Below the pieces are notes generated by a model. That model was not told the origin of the DNA. It ran no database searches and saw only the letters and a program-made list of their open reading frames with translations. Source: Lachnotalea sp. AF33-28 (GTDB lineage Bacteria > Bacillota > Clostridia > Lachnospirales > Lachnospiraceae). From it: a stretch of DNA of 64,000 bases. The stretch spans positions 372,001-436,000 of the forward strand of contig NZ_QUEE01000002.1 of the NCBI RefSeq assembly GCF_003477885.1, given 5' to 3'. Shown one piece after another: positions 6,161 through 14,475 of the stretch. A program made the position numbers and the translations under genes. Every line of letters starts with the position of its first letter. The stretch's first letter is position 1.

Positions 6161-8626
6161 ATGACAGATCAATTTCATGGTTCATTGGAGATCAGCCGGT
6201 GGCAGATTGGACAGGGAGGTTTATCCGGGAATGAGGCGCGGGAATGGATGGAGACAGAGCGTCCGGAGCCGGTGCAGCAGATTTTGATAAATAACGGAAG
6301 GCTGCCGGATCCCTGTTACAAAACCAATGACCTGGCAGCCGCCTGGGCGGAAAAAAGCGAATGGACTTACCGCGCCAGGCTGGAGCTGACAGAGCAGATG
6401 TGCCTTGCTCCGTATCTTGAACTGGTATTTGAGGGGATCGATACCTATGCGGATATTTATCTCAACGGCAAGCTGCTGGGATCCTGTGACAACATGTTTG
6501 TCTGCTGGAGATTTGATGTTACAGGAATGCTTGTGCCTGGGAACAATGATCTCATGGCGGTCTTTCCGGTGATGAGCCAAAAGGCGGCCGAAAAGCGGCT
6601 GCCGGAAGGCTTCTGGACCAATTATTCCACGGAAAGGGCCTATGCGAGAAAAGCAGCATATTCCTTTGGCTGGGACTGGGCGCCGCGGATCGCTTCGGCA
6701 GGGCTGTTTCGCCCGGTGCATTTGGACAGTTATCAGACAGGCAGGCTTCGGGAAGTCCGCATCGATGCGGCGGATATCCGGATCGAAGAGAAAAAGGCGG
6801 CCCTGCTGTTTGAGGTGGAGAGCGAACTGTTCATCAAAGGAAATGAGGCGTCCGGGGAACATGCGGTGCAGTATCTTTTGACGGTGTCGGGAGAAAACGG
6901 ATGCCGTTACCGGAAGGTATACGGGGAGCGCTGCTTTAAACTGGAGATGGATGAGGTGGAATTCTGGTGGCCCCATGATCTGGGAACGCCGTACCTGTAC
7001 CGGATTGAACTGTCGATGCTTGTGGACGGAGAGACCGTGGATTCCTATGCCTGCAGCTACGGCATACGCAGCCTTGAGGTGATTACGCGCGCTATGGACG
7101 GAGAGGCCAGATTCCTCTTCTGCCTAAACGGAATTCCGATGATGGCCAGGGGGGCTAACTGGGTGCCGGTGGACGGGATACTCGGTAAGGCCGGGGAGGA
7201 TGCCAGGTATATCAGGCTGCTGGAAATGGCCAAAGAGGCCAATATGAACATGCTCTGTCTCTGGGGCGGCGGTATTTATGAGAAGGAGCTGTTTTACGAA
7301 CTCTGCGACCGGAAGGGGATACTGGTATGGCAGTATTTCATGTTCGCCTGCGGAGAGTATCCGGATTATGATCAGGACTTTCTGGAAAATGTAAAGAGGG
7401 AGATCACAGAAGCGGTGATAAGGCTGCGGGTCCATCCGTGTATCGCGCTGTGGGCCGGCAATGTGGAGCTTACCATGCTCTGCGAGAAGATCGGGCTGCA
7501 GCGGGAGTATTACGGGAAAAAGCTGTTTGAAGAGCTGATCCCGTCATGGCTTAAAAAACTGGATCAGAGCCGGATATACCTGCCCTCTTCCCCTTTCAGC
7601 GAAAGCGGTCCGGCTAATTCCATGGAAAGCGGAGACCGGCACAACTGGGATGTATGGTTTACGGATGTTCCCTATACGGCCTATAAAGAGGATACGTCCA
7701 GATTCGTCAGCGAATTCGGTCTGCACGGGGCTCCGGCCGCCTGCACGGTAAAGAAATATACAGGAGAAGAGAACCTGCGGACGGACAGCTTTTCTTTCGG
7801 ATATTTCAATCGGGATCAGAGCCTGGAACGCATGTATTACTATATGGAGCAGCATACCGGTCTGCCGGAAAATGCGGAGCAGTATATCGATTACAGCATG
7901 CTTGTGCAGGCGGAGGGACTTGCGTATGCGGTGCAGCATTACCGCAGCAATTTTCCTGCCACCGCGGGCGCGCTGATCTGGCAGCTTAATGACAGCGCGC
8001 CCTGTCACAGCTGGAGCATGATCGATTATGATCTGATTCCGAAGGCATCCTGGTACTATGCAAAGCGCTTTTTTGCTCCGGTACAGATCTTTTTGGAGGC
8101 GGAAAGTCCGGTTTCCACCGTGCTTTGGGTGGTGAATCAGAGCCGGGATACCTATGAGGATACGGTAAAGCTTAGGGTATGCGATTATCTGGGCAATCTG
8201 TACCATCAGGAGGAGATACAGGTACAGGTGCAGCCGGGCAGTGCCAAAAGATGCAGGGCGCTGCAGGCAGGCGGCCGGTATTATCCCAATGTCATTATCC
8301 CGAACCGCCACAGGCTGTTTTATGTGGCGGCGGAGTCAAAAGCAGGCGGACAGAAGGCATGGAGGTTTTTTGGAGAATATAAGGAAACCCTGCTGCCCGA
8401 TGCGAAGCTTACGGTCCGGGCTGCAGAAGGCGGCATCCGCATACAGTCGGATGTATTCGCCCGCTTTGTCGGGATTGACGGGGAGCTTGAGGACGTGAGG
8501 CTCTCCGACAATTATTTCAACCTGGAGGCGGGGGAGGAAAAATATATCCGGATAGAAACGGACAAAAAAAGGCCCGCCCTGTCTGTGAAACCTCTGAACG
8601 GATCGGCAGTGCCGGTCAACCTGTAA
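6161..8626 (+). CDS. Beta-mannosidase, GH2 family
   Basis: The 821-residue protein has the GH2 order: jelly-roll N-domain, Ig-like domain, TIM barrel, C-terminal beta domains. Beta-mannosidase features are the GWDWAPRIASAGLFRPV stretch near residue 170, GANWVPVDG at the barrel entry, and LWGGGIYE. The acid/base Glu is in LWAGNVEL (usually GNNE), and the nucleophile Glu is in FVSEFGLHG. It has no signal peptide, so it should act on imported oligosaccharides, removing terminal beta-mannose. It closes the operon that opens with an alpha-mannosidase. Together the two would strip both linkage types found in an N-glycan core or a mannoside conjugate. Some related GH2 enzymes act on beta-glucosamine or beta-galactose, so mannose specificity is likely but not certain. 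Confidence 0.85.
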   Translation: MTDQFHGSLEISRWQIGQGGLSGNEAREWMETERPEPVQQILINNGRLPDPCYKTNDLAAAWAEKSEWTYRARLELTEQMCLAPYLELVFEGIDTYADIYLNGKLLGSCDNMFVCWRFDVTGMLVPGNNDLMAVFPVMSQKAAEKRLPEGFWTNYSTERAYARKAAYSFGWDWAPRIASAGLFRPVHLDSYQTGRLREVRIDAADIRIEEKKAALLFEVESELFIKGNEASGEHAVQYLLTVSGENGCRYRKVYGERCFKLEMDEVEFWWPHDLGTPYLYRIELSMLVDGETVDSYACSYGIRSLEVITRAMDGEARFLFCLNGIPMMARGANWVPVDGILGKAGEDARYIRLLEMAKEANMNMLCLWGGGIYEKELFYELCDRKGILVWQYFMFACGEYPDYDQDFLENVKREITEAVIRLRVHPCIALWAGNVELTMLCEKIGLQREYYGKKLFEELIPSWLKKLDQSRIYLPSSPFSESGPANSMESGDRHNWDVWFTDVPYTAYKEDTSRFVSEFGLHGAPAACTVKKYTGEENLRTDSFSFGYFNRDQSLERMYYYMEQHTGLPENAEQYIDYSMLVQAEGLAYAVQHYRSNFPATAGALIWQLNDSAPCHSWSMIDYDLIPKASWYYAKRFFAPVQIFLEAESPVSTVLWVVNQSRDTYEDTVKLRVCDYLGNLYHQEEIQVQVQPGSAKRCRALQAGGRYYPNVIIPNRHRLFYVAAESKAGGQKAWRFFGEYKETLLPDAKLTVRAAEGGIRIQSDVFARFVGIDGELEDVRLSDNYFNLEAGEEKYIRIETDKKRPALSVKPLNGSAVPVNL

Positions 8627-8911
8627 TATGCACCGGCAATAGACATGTCCGGCCGATGTTGTACAAAATAATCGGATATATGGGAAAAGCACTGCAAAAA
8701 TACAATAAAAACACATGGAATAACGGCTTGAAACTGAAAAACGATGGACTAAAATGATATAAAATAAAAGAGATGTATTATTTTGTTGTATAAAATGACG
8801 GAACAGGATGAAATATTACATGCGCTGGTCAATTTTGTTTATTATCAAACGGGAGGTTTGCTGTTAAGATAGTATCGTACAAAGAAATGAAAGTCGGAAG
8901 GAGGATTTCGT
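8627..8911 (+). promoter_or_regulatory. Upstream region of the orphan sugar-binding protein gene with direct repeats
   Basis: This AT-rich 285-base gap holds two direct repeats, TTGTACAAAATAA at 8659 and TTGTATAAAATGA at 8786. They could be half-sites for a regulator. No convincing -35/-10 pair with normal spacing was found. AAGGAGGATTTC gives a good ribosome site for the next gene. No terminator hairpin was seen after the GH2 gene. Confidence 0.35.
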
Positions 8912-10297
8912 ATGAAAAAATTGTGTAAGGGTGTCAGCCTGTTACTGGCAGGCGCTCTGCTGATGGCCTCTCTGGCGGCATGCCAGAAGAAACCTGCTGG
9001 GGAGACTACGGCACAGGAGCAGACAACAAAGGGGACAGAGGCAGTGCAGACAACACAGGGCAATACAAAGGACAGCGGTGAGGAGTCCGCATTTGCCGGC
9101 CAGACTTTGGAGGTGGCGGCGTTTGCCGGAGCCTATGGAACGGATTTCTGGGACAGCGTATGTGCAAAATTCGAGGATGAGTATGATGTGAAGGTGGAGC
9201 TGACCTGCTCGCCGCAGCTGGGGGACATCATCCGGCCCAGCGTGGTATCCGGAGATCCGCCGGATTTCATCGCTTTTGCACAGGAGCAGGACATCATCAC
9301 GACTATGATCAAAGAAGATGCGCTGCTGGATTTAAGCGATGTGGTGGGGGAATTTGAAGACACGCTTTTAGACGGCATCCTGGATTACTGCCAGCCCTAT
9401 AAGGACGGACGTATTCTCTATACGCCCAGCTGGTACTATTCCTGGGGAACCTGGTACAATAAGGGGCTGTTTGAAGAGAAGAACTGGGAACTGCCCAAGA
9501 CCTTTGATGAAATGCTGGCGCTGGGGGAGAAGGCGAAACAGGAAGGCATGGCGCTGTTCGTATACCCGGGCGTGTATCCCGGATATAATCAGGGTGTTTT
9601 ATTTGCGGCTCTGGCCAGTGCAGGCGGTGCGGATCTGCTGAATGCCATCGCAAACTATGAAGAGGGCGTATGGGAGAAGCCGGAAGTGAAAGAGGTGCTG
9701 GATTTCTATCAGAAGATGGTGGATAACGGATATATCTTAGATGGCAGCGTGGCGCTGACCCATACCCAGGCGCAGACGGAATTCGTACAGGGCAAGGCAG
9801 TCTTCTGCGTATCCGGCAGCTGGATCGAAACAGAGATGGCGGACGCGGCTCCGGAAGGCTTCCGGTACGGTTTCCTTCCCACCCCTACAGCCCAGGCCGG
9901 ACAGCAGCAGTATGCCAACATCGGCTTTGAAACCTTTGAGATTCCGGCAGCAGCTAAAAATCCGGAGCTGGCAAAGGAATTCCTGAAATTCCTGTACCGC
10001 CAGGACAATCTGCTGATGAATGCTGAGAAGACACAGGCCTGTATGGCGATCAAGGGCGGCGCGGATATGGTGAAGGAGTATATGACAGAGTCCAACTATG
10101 AGAATCTGAAGATGCTGGACAGCGAACTGATGCCCTGCTTTGTGAACTGGACGCTGACGGAAAAGACAGAGATCACAATCATGGACGAGCTGTTCAATTC
10201 CATCAACAGCCTGGTGAATAAGGAAATGGATGTGGACGGTTGGATCGCCCGCATGGAAGAGGATGATGCTGTTTTAAGAGAAGCGGTTGCAAAATAA
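8912..10297 (+). CDS. ABC sugar-binding lipoprotein (family 1 extracellular solute-binding protein)
   Basis: The 461-residue protein starts with a lipoprotein signal: basic MKK, a hydrophobic stretch and the lipobox LAAC, followed by a Thr/Gln-rich linker. The rest matches family 1 carbohydrate-binding proteins, with EFVQGKAVFCVSGSW and PAAAKNPELAKEFLKFL as typical segments. It should sit on the outer face of the membrane and capture oligosaccharides. No permease or ATPase gene follows; a hairpin terminator comes straight after. It is therefore an orphan that must work with permeases encoded elsewhere, or deliver ligand for sensing. The ribosome site AAGGAGG fixes the start. Confidence 0.9.
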   Translation: MKKLCKGVSLLLAGALLMASLAACQKKPAGETTAQEQTTKGTEAVQTTQGNTKDSGEESAFAGQTLEVAAFAGAYGTDFWDSVCAKFEDEYDVKVELTCSPQLGDIIRPSVVSGDPPDFIAFAQEQDIITTMIKEDALLDLSDVVGEFEDTLLDGILDYCQPYKDGRILYTPSWYYSWGTWYNKGLFEEKNWELPKTFDEMLALGEKAKQEGMALFVYPGVYPGYNQGVLFAALASAGGADLLNAIANYEEGVWEKPEVKEVLDFYQKMVDNGYILDGSVALTHTQAQTEFVQGKAVFCVSGSWIETEMADAAPEGFRYGFLPTPTAQAGQQQYANIGFETFEIPAAAKNPELAKEFLKFLYRQDNLLMNAEKTQACMAIKGGADMVKEYMTESNYENLKMLDSELMPCFVNWTLTEKTEITIMDELFNSINSLVNKEMDVDGWIARMEEDDAVLREAVAK

Positions 10298-10319
10298 AGC
10301 ACATCCTGTGATAAGCAAA

Positions 10320-10372
10320 AAAGCGGCTTTTCGGGACGGATTTTTAGCATCCGTTTTCCGGAAGGCCGCTTT
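10320..10372 (+). terminator. Hairpin terminator after the orphan binding protein
   Basis: The outer stem AAAGCGGC/GCCGCTTT encloses a second arm pair GGACGGAT/ATCCGTTTTCC. There is little T-tract afterwards, so termination may be partial. Confidence 0.6.
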
Positions 10373-10441
10373 GTCAATAGAAAAATACGCCCTATTGAAC
10401 TAAAACACTCCGCTTAGGATCGCACTGAAAGAGGTATGCAT

Positions 10442-11899
10442 ATGGGACAGTCAGATAATAAAAAGAACAATATAATTTTAATCACCACGGATCAGCAGCG
10501 TTTTGACACCATAGCGGCGCTGGGAAACCGCACCATCTTGACGCCGCATCTGGACTGGCTTTCGGAGGAAGGGACCGTCTTTGAACGGTTTTACGCGGAC
10601 TGCCCGGTATGCATGCCGTCCCGGGGGACCATCATGACCGGACTGCAGGGCTATAAAAGCGGCTGCGTGGGTAACTTTCCGGACCGGCTGCCTATGAAAT
10701 TCCACGATACGCTGCCCGGGATTCTGACCCGGAACGGTTATCAGACCCGGGGCGTGGGAAAGATGCATTTTGAGCCGGCCAGAGCCAATTACGGATTCGA
10801 GCACATCGATCTTGCTCTGAATTATTACAGGGAGATGAGGGAGCATCCGGAGCGCGGCATCCCTAAAGATCACGGCACCGGGGAAAATGAGATGGAACCG
10901 GCCCTTTCTTCAGTGCATGAATCCTACAGCATGACCCACTGGGTTACAAAAAAGTCCATTGATTTTCTGGAGACCAGGGATCCCACCAGGCCGTTCTTTC
11001 TATGGACCAGCTTTACCAAACCTCACCCGCCTTTTGACCCCTGCCTGAATTACTGGAATCTCTATGAGGACGGGCAGATGGAGGCGCCTGTTTACGGAAA
11101 CTGGTCGGACAGCCTTGAAGACATGGATGAGAGCTGGTTGTATGATACCTATATGCTCAACCATGCCTACCGCATGACGCCGCCGCAGCTGCAAAAGGTG
11201 AAACGGGCTTATTACGCGTTAATCACGCAGATCGATTATTCGCTGGGCCTGCTCTTTGCCAGGGTGCGTGAGCTGGGACTGCTTGACAGCACCTGGATTA
11301 TCTTCACTTCCGATCACGGTGAGATGCTGGGGGACCATCATATGGGGGCAAAATTTGTATTCCTGGAAGGTTCCGCCCATGTGCCGCTGCTGATTCGGCC
11401 GCCCTACGCGCCTTTCTCCCATCACAGTCTGGAAGGAAAGCGTTCAAAACGCCTGGCGGAGATGGCGGATCTATTCCCGACCATACTGTCCATGGCAGGC
11501 ATCGATGCGCCGCAGCAGGCAGAGGGCGTCAATCTGCTGGCTTCTGCGGATGAAGAGCGTCGGACGCCCTTTTACGGAAACGTGGAAAACCGTTTGTTTA
11601 CCGTCATGGAGGGATATGAGAAATATTTGTGGACAGCCTATGGAGGAGCGGAACTTTTCTTTGACCTTAGAAAAGACCCTATGGAAAGAGAAGACCTGTC
11701 AAAAAATCCGGAATATGCTGACCGGCTCGAATATTTCCGCGGGCTGCTTGCGGCGCATATGCTGGAAAACGGCGCGGCCTGCTGTGTAAAGGGCGGGCTG
11801 CCGGCGCCGGTGAAGGAACGGCAGACCAGAGGAGAAATCTGCCGCTGGCCGGGATTCCACAGCGCAAAGGAACGGCCGGAGGTGGACGGGCTGCATTGA
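10442..11899 (+). CDS. Sulfatase, S1 family (cysteine type, cytoplasmic)
   Basis: The 485-residue protein is an alkaline-phosphatase-superfamily sulfatase. ILITTDQQRFDT near the N-terminus holds the metal-binding Asp. The maturation motif is C57-M-P-S-R, where Cys57 must become formylglycine. A second metal site is in FTSDHGEMLGDH. No signal peptide is present, so it should act inside the cell on imported sulfated sugars. In anaerobes formylglycine is made by an anSME-type radical SAM enzyme; none is encoded in this window. ATG 10442 is chosen over 10436 because AAAGAGG is 7 bases upstream of the former and only 1 base from the latter. The substrate (sulfated glycan, GAG fragment or choline sulfate-like) cannot be set from sequence. 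Confidence 0.88.
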   Translation: MGQSDNKKNNIILITTDQQRFDTIAALGNRTILTPHLDWLSEEGTVFERFYADCPVCMPSRGTIMTGLQGYKSGCVGNFPDRLPMKFHDTLPGILTRNGYQTRGVGKMHFEPARANYGFEHIDLALNYYREMREHPERGIPKDHGTGENEMEPALSSVHESYSMTHWVTKKSIDFLETRDPTRPFFLWTSFTKPHPPFDPCLNYWNLYEDGQMEAPVYGNWSDSLEDMDESWLYDTYMLNHAYRMTPPQLQKVKRAYYALITQIDYSLGLLFARVRELGLLDSTWIIFTSDHGEMLGDHHMGAKFVFLEGSAHVPLLIRPPYAPFSHHSLEGKRSKRLAEMADLFPTILSMAGIDAPQQAEGVNLLASADEERRTPFYGNVENRLFTVMEGYEKYLWTAYGGAELFFDLRKDPMEREDLSKNPEYADRLEYFRGLLAAHMLENGAACCVKGGLPAPVKERQTRGEICRWPGFHSAKERPEVDGLH

Positions 11900-11969
11900 G
11901 GTTGCAAAGGAACATTCCCTGTGCTAAAATCCAGTTAGATTATTTCGATCCGGCTATGGGAGGAAGAAC

Positions 11970-12905
11970 ATGAGCTTTTTATTGACGCCAGCGGCTTTTA
12001 TCATCATTATATTCGGAGCATATTTCCTGAAAAGAGGCGGATTTTTCGGGGAGAACGATTACCGCCCTGTAAGCAAAATTGTGCTGAACATCACGCTGCC
12101 GGCAGCGGTGATCCACGCGTTTGACGGCTTTGAACGGGATATGTCCCTGTTTTTGGTGGTGCTGATCGGATGTTGCTGCAGCCTTCTTCCTTTACTTGTC
12201 ATGTATCTGCTGACGAGAGGGCAGGAGAGAGGAAGACGTGTGTTTTCCATGATCAACGCCGCCGGATTTAACATCGGCTGCTTTTCCCTTCCGTTGATAC
12301 AGAGCTTCTTCGGCCCGGCCGGTGCCGCCATCGCCTGTATGTTTGACACGGGAAATGCGGTGATGGTGACAGGCGGCTCCTTCGGCATCACCACTTCGCT
12401 GTTGCAGGGGCAGAAAACAGGCGCCGGGAGGGAAGACGGACAGCCCGCATTGCCCCCGTTATGGAAGCGCTTTTTGACTTCAGTGCCCTTTGACGCCTAT
12501 ATGCTCATGCTGCTTCTCTATGCTTTAAACATCGCGGTACCGGAATGGATCCTGACCCTGACAAAACCCATTGCCAATGCCAACGGTTTTATGGCCATGC
12601 TGATGGTGGGTCTGATGTTCAAACCGGAAAAAAATCCGGTCTATCTTACCGATACCGCTAAAGTTGTGGCGGTCCGTCTCGCGATGGGAGCCTGTTTTTC
12701 CCTGCTGCTGTTCTGGTGCACGCCTTTTTCCTACGAGGTGCGAAGGGTTCTGGCCGTTGTAGTATTCGCGCCTGTCAGCGCGCTGGCGCCGGCTTTTACG
12801 GAAAAAAGCGGCGGGAACGGAGCTCTGTCCAGTTTTGCCAATTCCATCTCCATCTTCGCAAGCCTGCTGGTGATGACCTGTCTGGCTGCATTTTTGGGAG
12901 TATAG
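11970..12905 (+). CDS. AEC family transporter
   Basis: The 311-residue hydrophobic protein has about ten membrane segments. It has the auxin-efflux-carrier family start (FIIIIFGAYFLKRGGFF followed by KIVLNITLPAAVI) and the FNIGCFSLPLIQSFFGPAG stretch around the discontinuous helix. Bacterial members move small organic acids such as malonate or malate across the cytoplasmic membrane; direction and substrate vary. GGGAGGAAG lies upstream of the start. It follows the sulfatase gene by 70 bases with no terminator in between, so it may be co-transcribed. Its cargo could be a product of the sulfatase or of the glycyl radical pathway that follows, but nothing in the sequence decides this. Confidence 0.85.
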   Translation: MSFLLTPAAFIIIIFGAYFLKRGGFFGENDYRPVSKIVLNITLPAAVIHAFDGFERDMSLFLVVLIGCCCSLLPLLVMYLLTRGQERGRRVFSMINAAGFNIGCFSLPLIQSFFGPAGAAIACMFDTGNAVMVTGGSFGITTSLLQGQKTGAGREDGQPALPPLWKRFLTSVPFDAYMLMLLLYALNIAVPEWILTLTKPIANANGFMAMLMVGLMFKPEKNPVYLTDTAKVVAVRLAMGACFSLLLFWCTPFSYEVRRVLAVVVFAPVSALAPAFTEKSGGNGALSSFANSISIFASLLVMTCLAAFLGV

Positions 12906-13071
12906 CAGTAAGTTACCATCACAGTTACTTTCCGTGTGCTTTCGCCGTATATGACATTTGCTGATTTAAAATGGATGCTGAATTTTGAAAAGCTCATTGA
13001 GCGGATAAGCCAGGTGAATTCGCCGAGGCGTTGCTGAACGCGTTAGATCATGCGTTTCGCAATGCCTCCCA

Positions 13072-13416
13072 TCAGATCGTATAACCGCTGTTTATATCAA
13101 ATGGCATAAGGAGCAATTTCATAACACGTTTTGCGTAATGATCAAAAAACCAGCCATTTGCCCTTCCGCAATTTTCTATGGTGTCAAATTCCAAAAATAA
13201 ATAGTATTTTACACATTTCACAATTTTGGCGAGCTGCCTTGGCGGCTCGCCATTTTCGACGCCGTCAAAAGTATAAAAGCGTTTCATATACTTAACGCTG
13301 ATACAACCGGGCAGCTCCTCCTGTTCTCCTTTGATTAAACCGACCAGTGTTTCAAATTCATCCAGTTTGTCGGGTTTCACCTGAAAAAGTATGATTTCTG
13401 AAAATGAATTGCTCAT
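13072..13416 (-). CDS. Putative antibiotic biosynthesis monooxygenase (ABM)-like small protein
   Basis: The 114-residue protein resembles the ferredoxin-like ABM/Dabb fold: an opening strand FSEIILFQVKPDKLDEFETLV, a PGCISVKYMKRF segment, and a later strand YYLFLEFDTIENCGRANGWF. Members are small dimers that oxidise or bind hydrophobic compounds, often without cofactor. The start at 13416 has AAGGAGG 9 bases upstream; a TTG one codon earlier is less likely. It is more AT-rich than its neighbours and stands alone on the minus strand, which may point to separate acquisition. Its function is unknown. Confidence 0.6.
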   Translation of the reverse strand: MSNSFSEIILFQVKPDKLDEFETLVGLIKGEQEELPGCISVKYMKRFYTFDGVENGEPPRQLAKIVKCVKYYLFLEFDTIENCGRANGWFFDHYAKRVMKLLLMPFDINSGYTI

Positions 13417-13571
13417 CAATTGCTTCCTCCTTAGACGGAAATCATCGCCGTTATAATGTCTGTCGGTATTATAGCATATAACCTGCTAAAATCCCAGCCG
13501 AATCCGGGCTGTGCTGCTGGAAGTCTGTAACGTAAAGTCTGAAACGATGCAAGATAGTAACAAATAATAAC

Positions 13572-13599
13572 TTGAAAAAATGTTAATATGTGTTACAAT
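13572..13599 (+). promoter_or_regulatory. Promoter of the aldolase - glycyl radical enzyme operon
   Basis: TTGAAA and TACAAT are 16 bases apart, with an extended TG before the -10 (TGTTACAAT). The leader of about 125 bases up to the first gene shows no recognised riboswitch. The divergent minus-strand gene has its own TATAAT at 13473-13468. This promoter is the main content of the 314-base gap 13417-13730. Confidence 0.7.
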
Positions 13600-13730
13600 A
13601 AAGATAAGAACCCATATACTATATAAGGCACTTTACATAGGCGGATCGGAGTCTTCGGCGCTCAAATGCGAAGGCATTCCATGCAGAAAGTTTTGTGAGA
13701 AAAAAATCTAAGAGAAAAGAGGAGATCAGA

Positions 13731-14408
13731 ATGGAGATTTTATTGGACACAGCGAATATGGCGGCAATCCGGCGGGCGGTGGAGTATTATCCGGTGGACG
13801 GTTTCACCACCAACCCATCGATCTTATCCGGGGTGAGAGACGAGGTGCGCACGGTTTTGGCTCAGTTTAAAGAACTGATACAGCCTTCGCAGACCATTCA
13901 TATGCAGACTACGGCAGAAAAAGCGGAGGATATGGTTTCACAGGCCGAGAAGCTGACGGACTATTTCGGGCCGAACTTTCATGTGAAGATCCCGATGAAT
14001 CCGGAGGGAATAAAGGCTGCGAAAATGGCCAAGGCAAAGGGGCTGAAGGTGACAGTGACGGCCATATTTACAGCGGCGCAGGCCCTGATTGCGGCCAAGG
14101 CCGGGGCGGACTATGTGGCTCCCTATGTGAACCGGATTGACAACATTTCAGGTGACGGTGTTTCAGTGGTGTGCGATATTATCCGGATTCTGGATAACTA
14201 TGGATTTGCTACAAAGGTCCTGGGCGCCAGCTTCAAGAATGTACAGCAGATACAGGCGCTGGCGGTGGCGGGCTGTCAGGCTGCCACGATGACGCCGGAT
14301 CTGATCGACACATTTGTAAACCATCCGTATACGGTGAAGTCCCTGGAGGATTTTAAGAAGGATTGGGAGAGGCGCTTCAAAGACAGCCATATCACGGATT
14401 ATCTGTAG
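13731..14408 (+). CDS. fsa: Fructose-6-phosphate aldolase / small transaldolase family
   Basis: The 225-residue protein is the short transaldolase/FSA type. It opens MEILLDTANMAAIRRA, has DGFTTNPSIL, NFHVKIPMNPEG with the Schiff-base Lys, and AKVLGASFKN-type residues (ATKVLGASFKNVQQI). These cytoplasmic enzymes cleave or form fructose-6-phosphate from dihydroxyacetone and glyceraldehyde-3-phosphate, or handle related ketoses. ATG 13731 with GAGGAG upstream is preferred to starts further out. In E. coli an FSA paralogue also lies close to a pflD/pflC pair, the same association seen here. It probably processes the aldehyde or ketone made or used by the glycyl radical enzyme. Confidence 0.88.
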   Translation: MEILLDTANMAAIRRAVEYYPVDGFTTNPSILSGVRDEVRTVLAQFKELIQPSQTIHMQTTAEKAEDMVSQAEKLTDYFGPNFHVKIPMNPEGIKAAKMAKAKGLKVTVTAIFTAAQALIAAKAGADYVAPYVNRIDNISGDGVSVVCDIIRILDNYGFATKVLGASFKNVQQIQALAVAGCQAATMTPDLIDTFVNHPYTVKSLEDFKKDWERRFKDSHITDYL

Positions 14409-14414
14409 GATAAA

Positions 14415-14452
14415 GGTGCGTGTGCGCAGGTCATCAGCCTCTGGCTGGTGAC
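14415..14452 (+). repeat. Two-hairpin repeat, unit 7
   Basis: Hairpin two is complete: GTCATCAGCC - TCT - GGCTGGTGAC. A GTGCGTGTGC remnant stands for hairpin one. It lies between the aldolase and glycyl radical enzyme genes, 8 kb from the other complete copies. Confidence 0.8.
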
Positions 14453-14475
14453 AATATAATTAGGAGGAGAAATTT

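Noticed and set aside
13600..13730. Riboswitch in the leader of the aldolase - glycyl radical enzyme operon
   Set aside because: The 130-base leader shows no conserved aptamer core I could recognise and no terminator/antiterminator pair.
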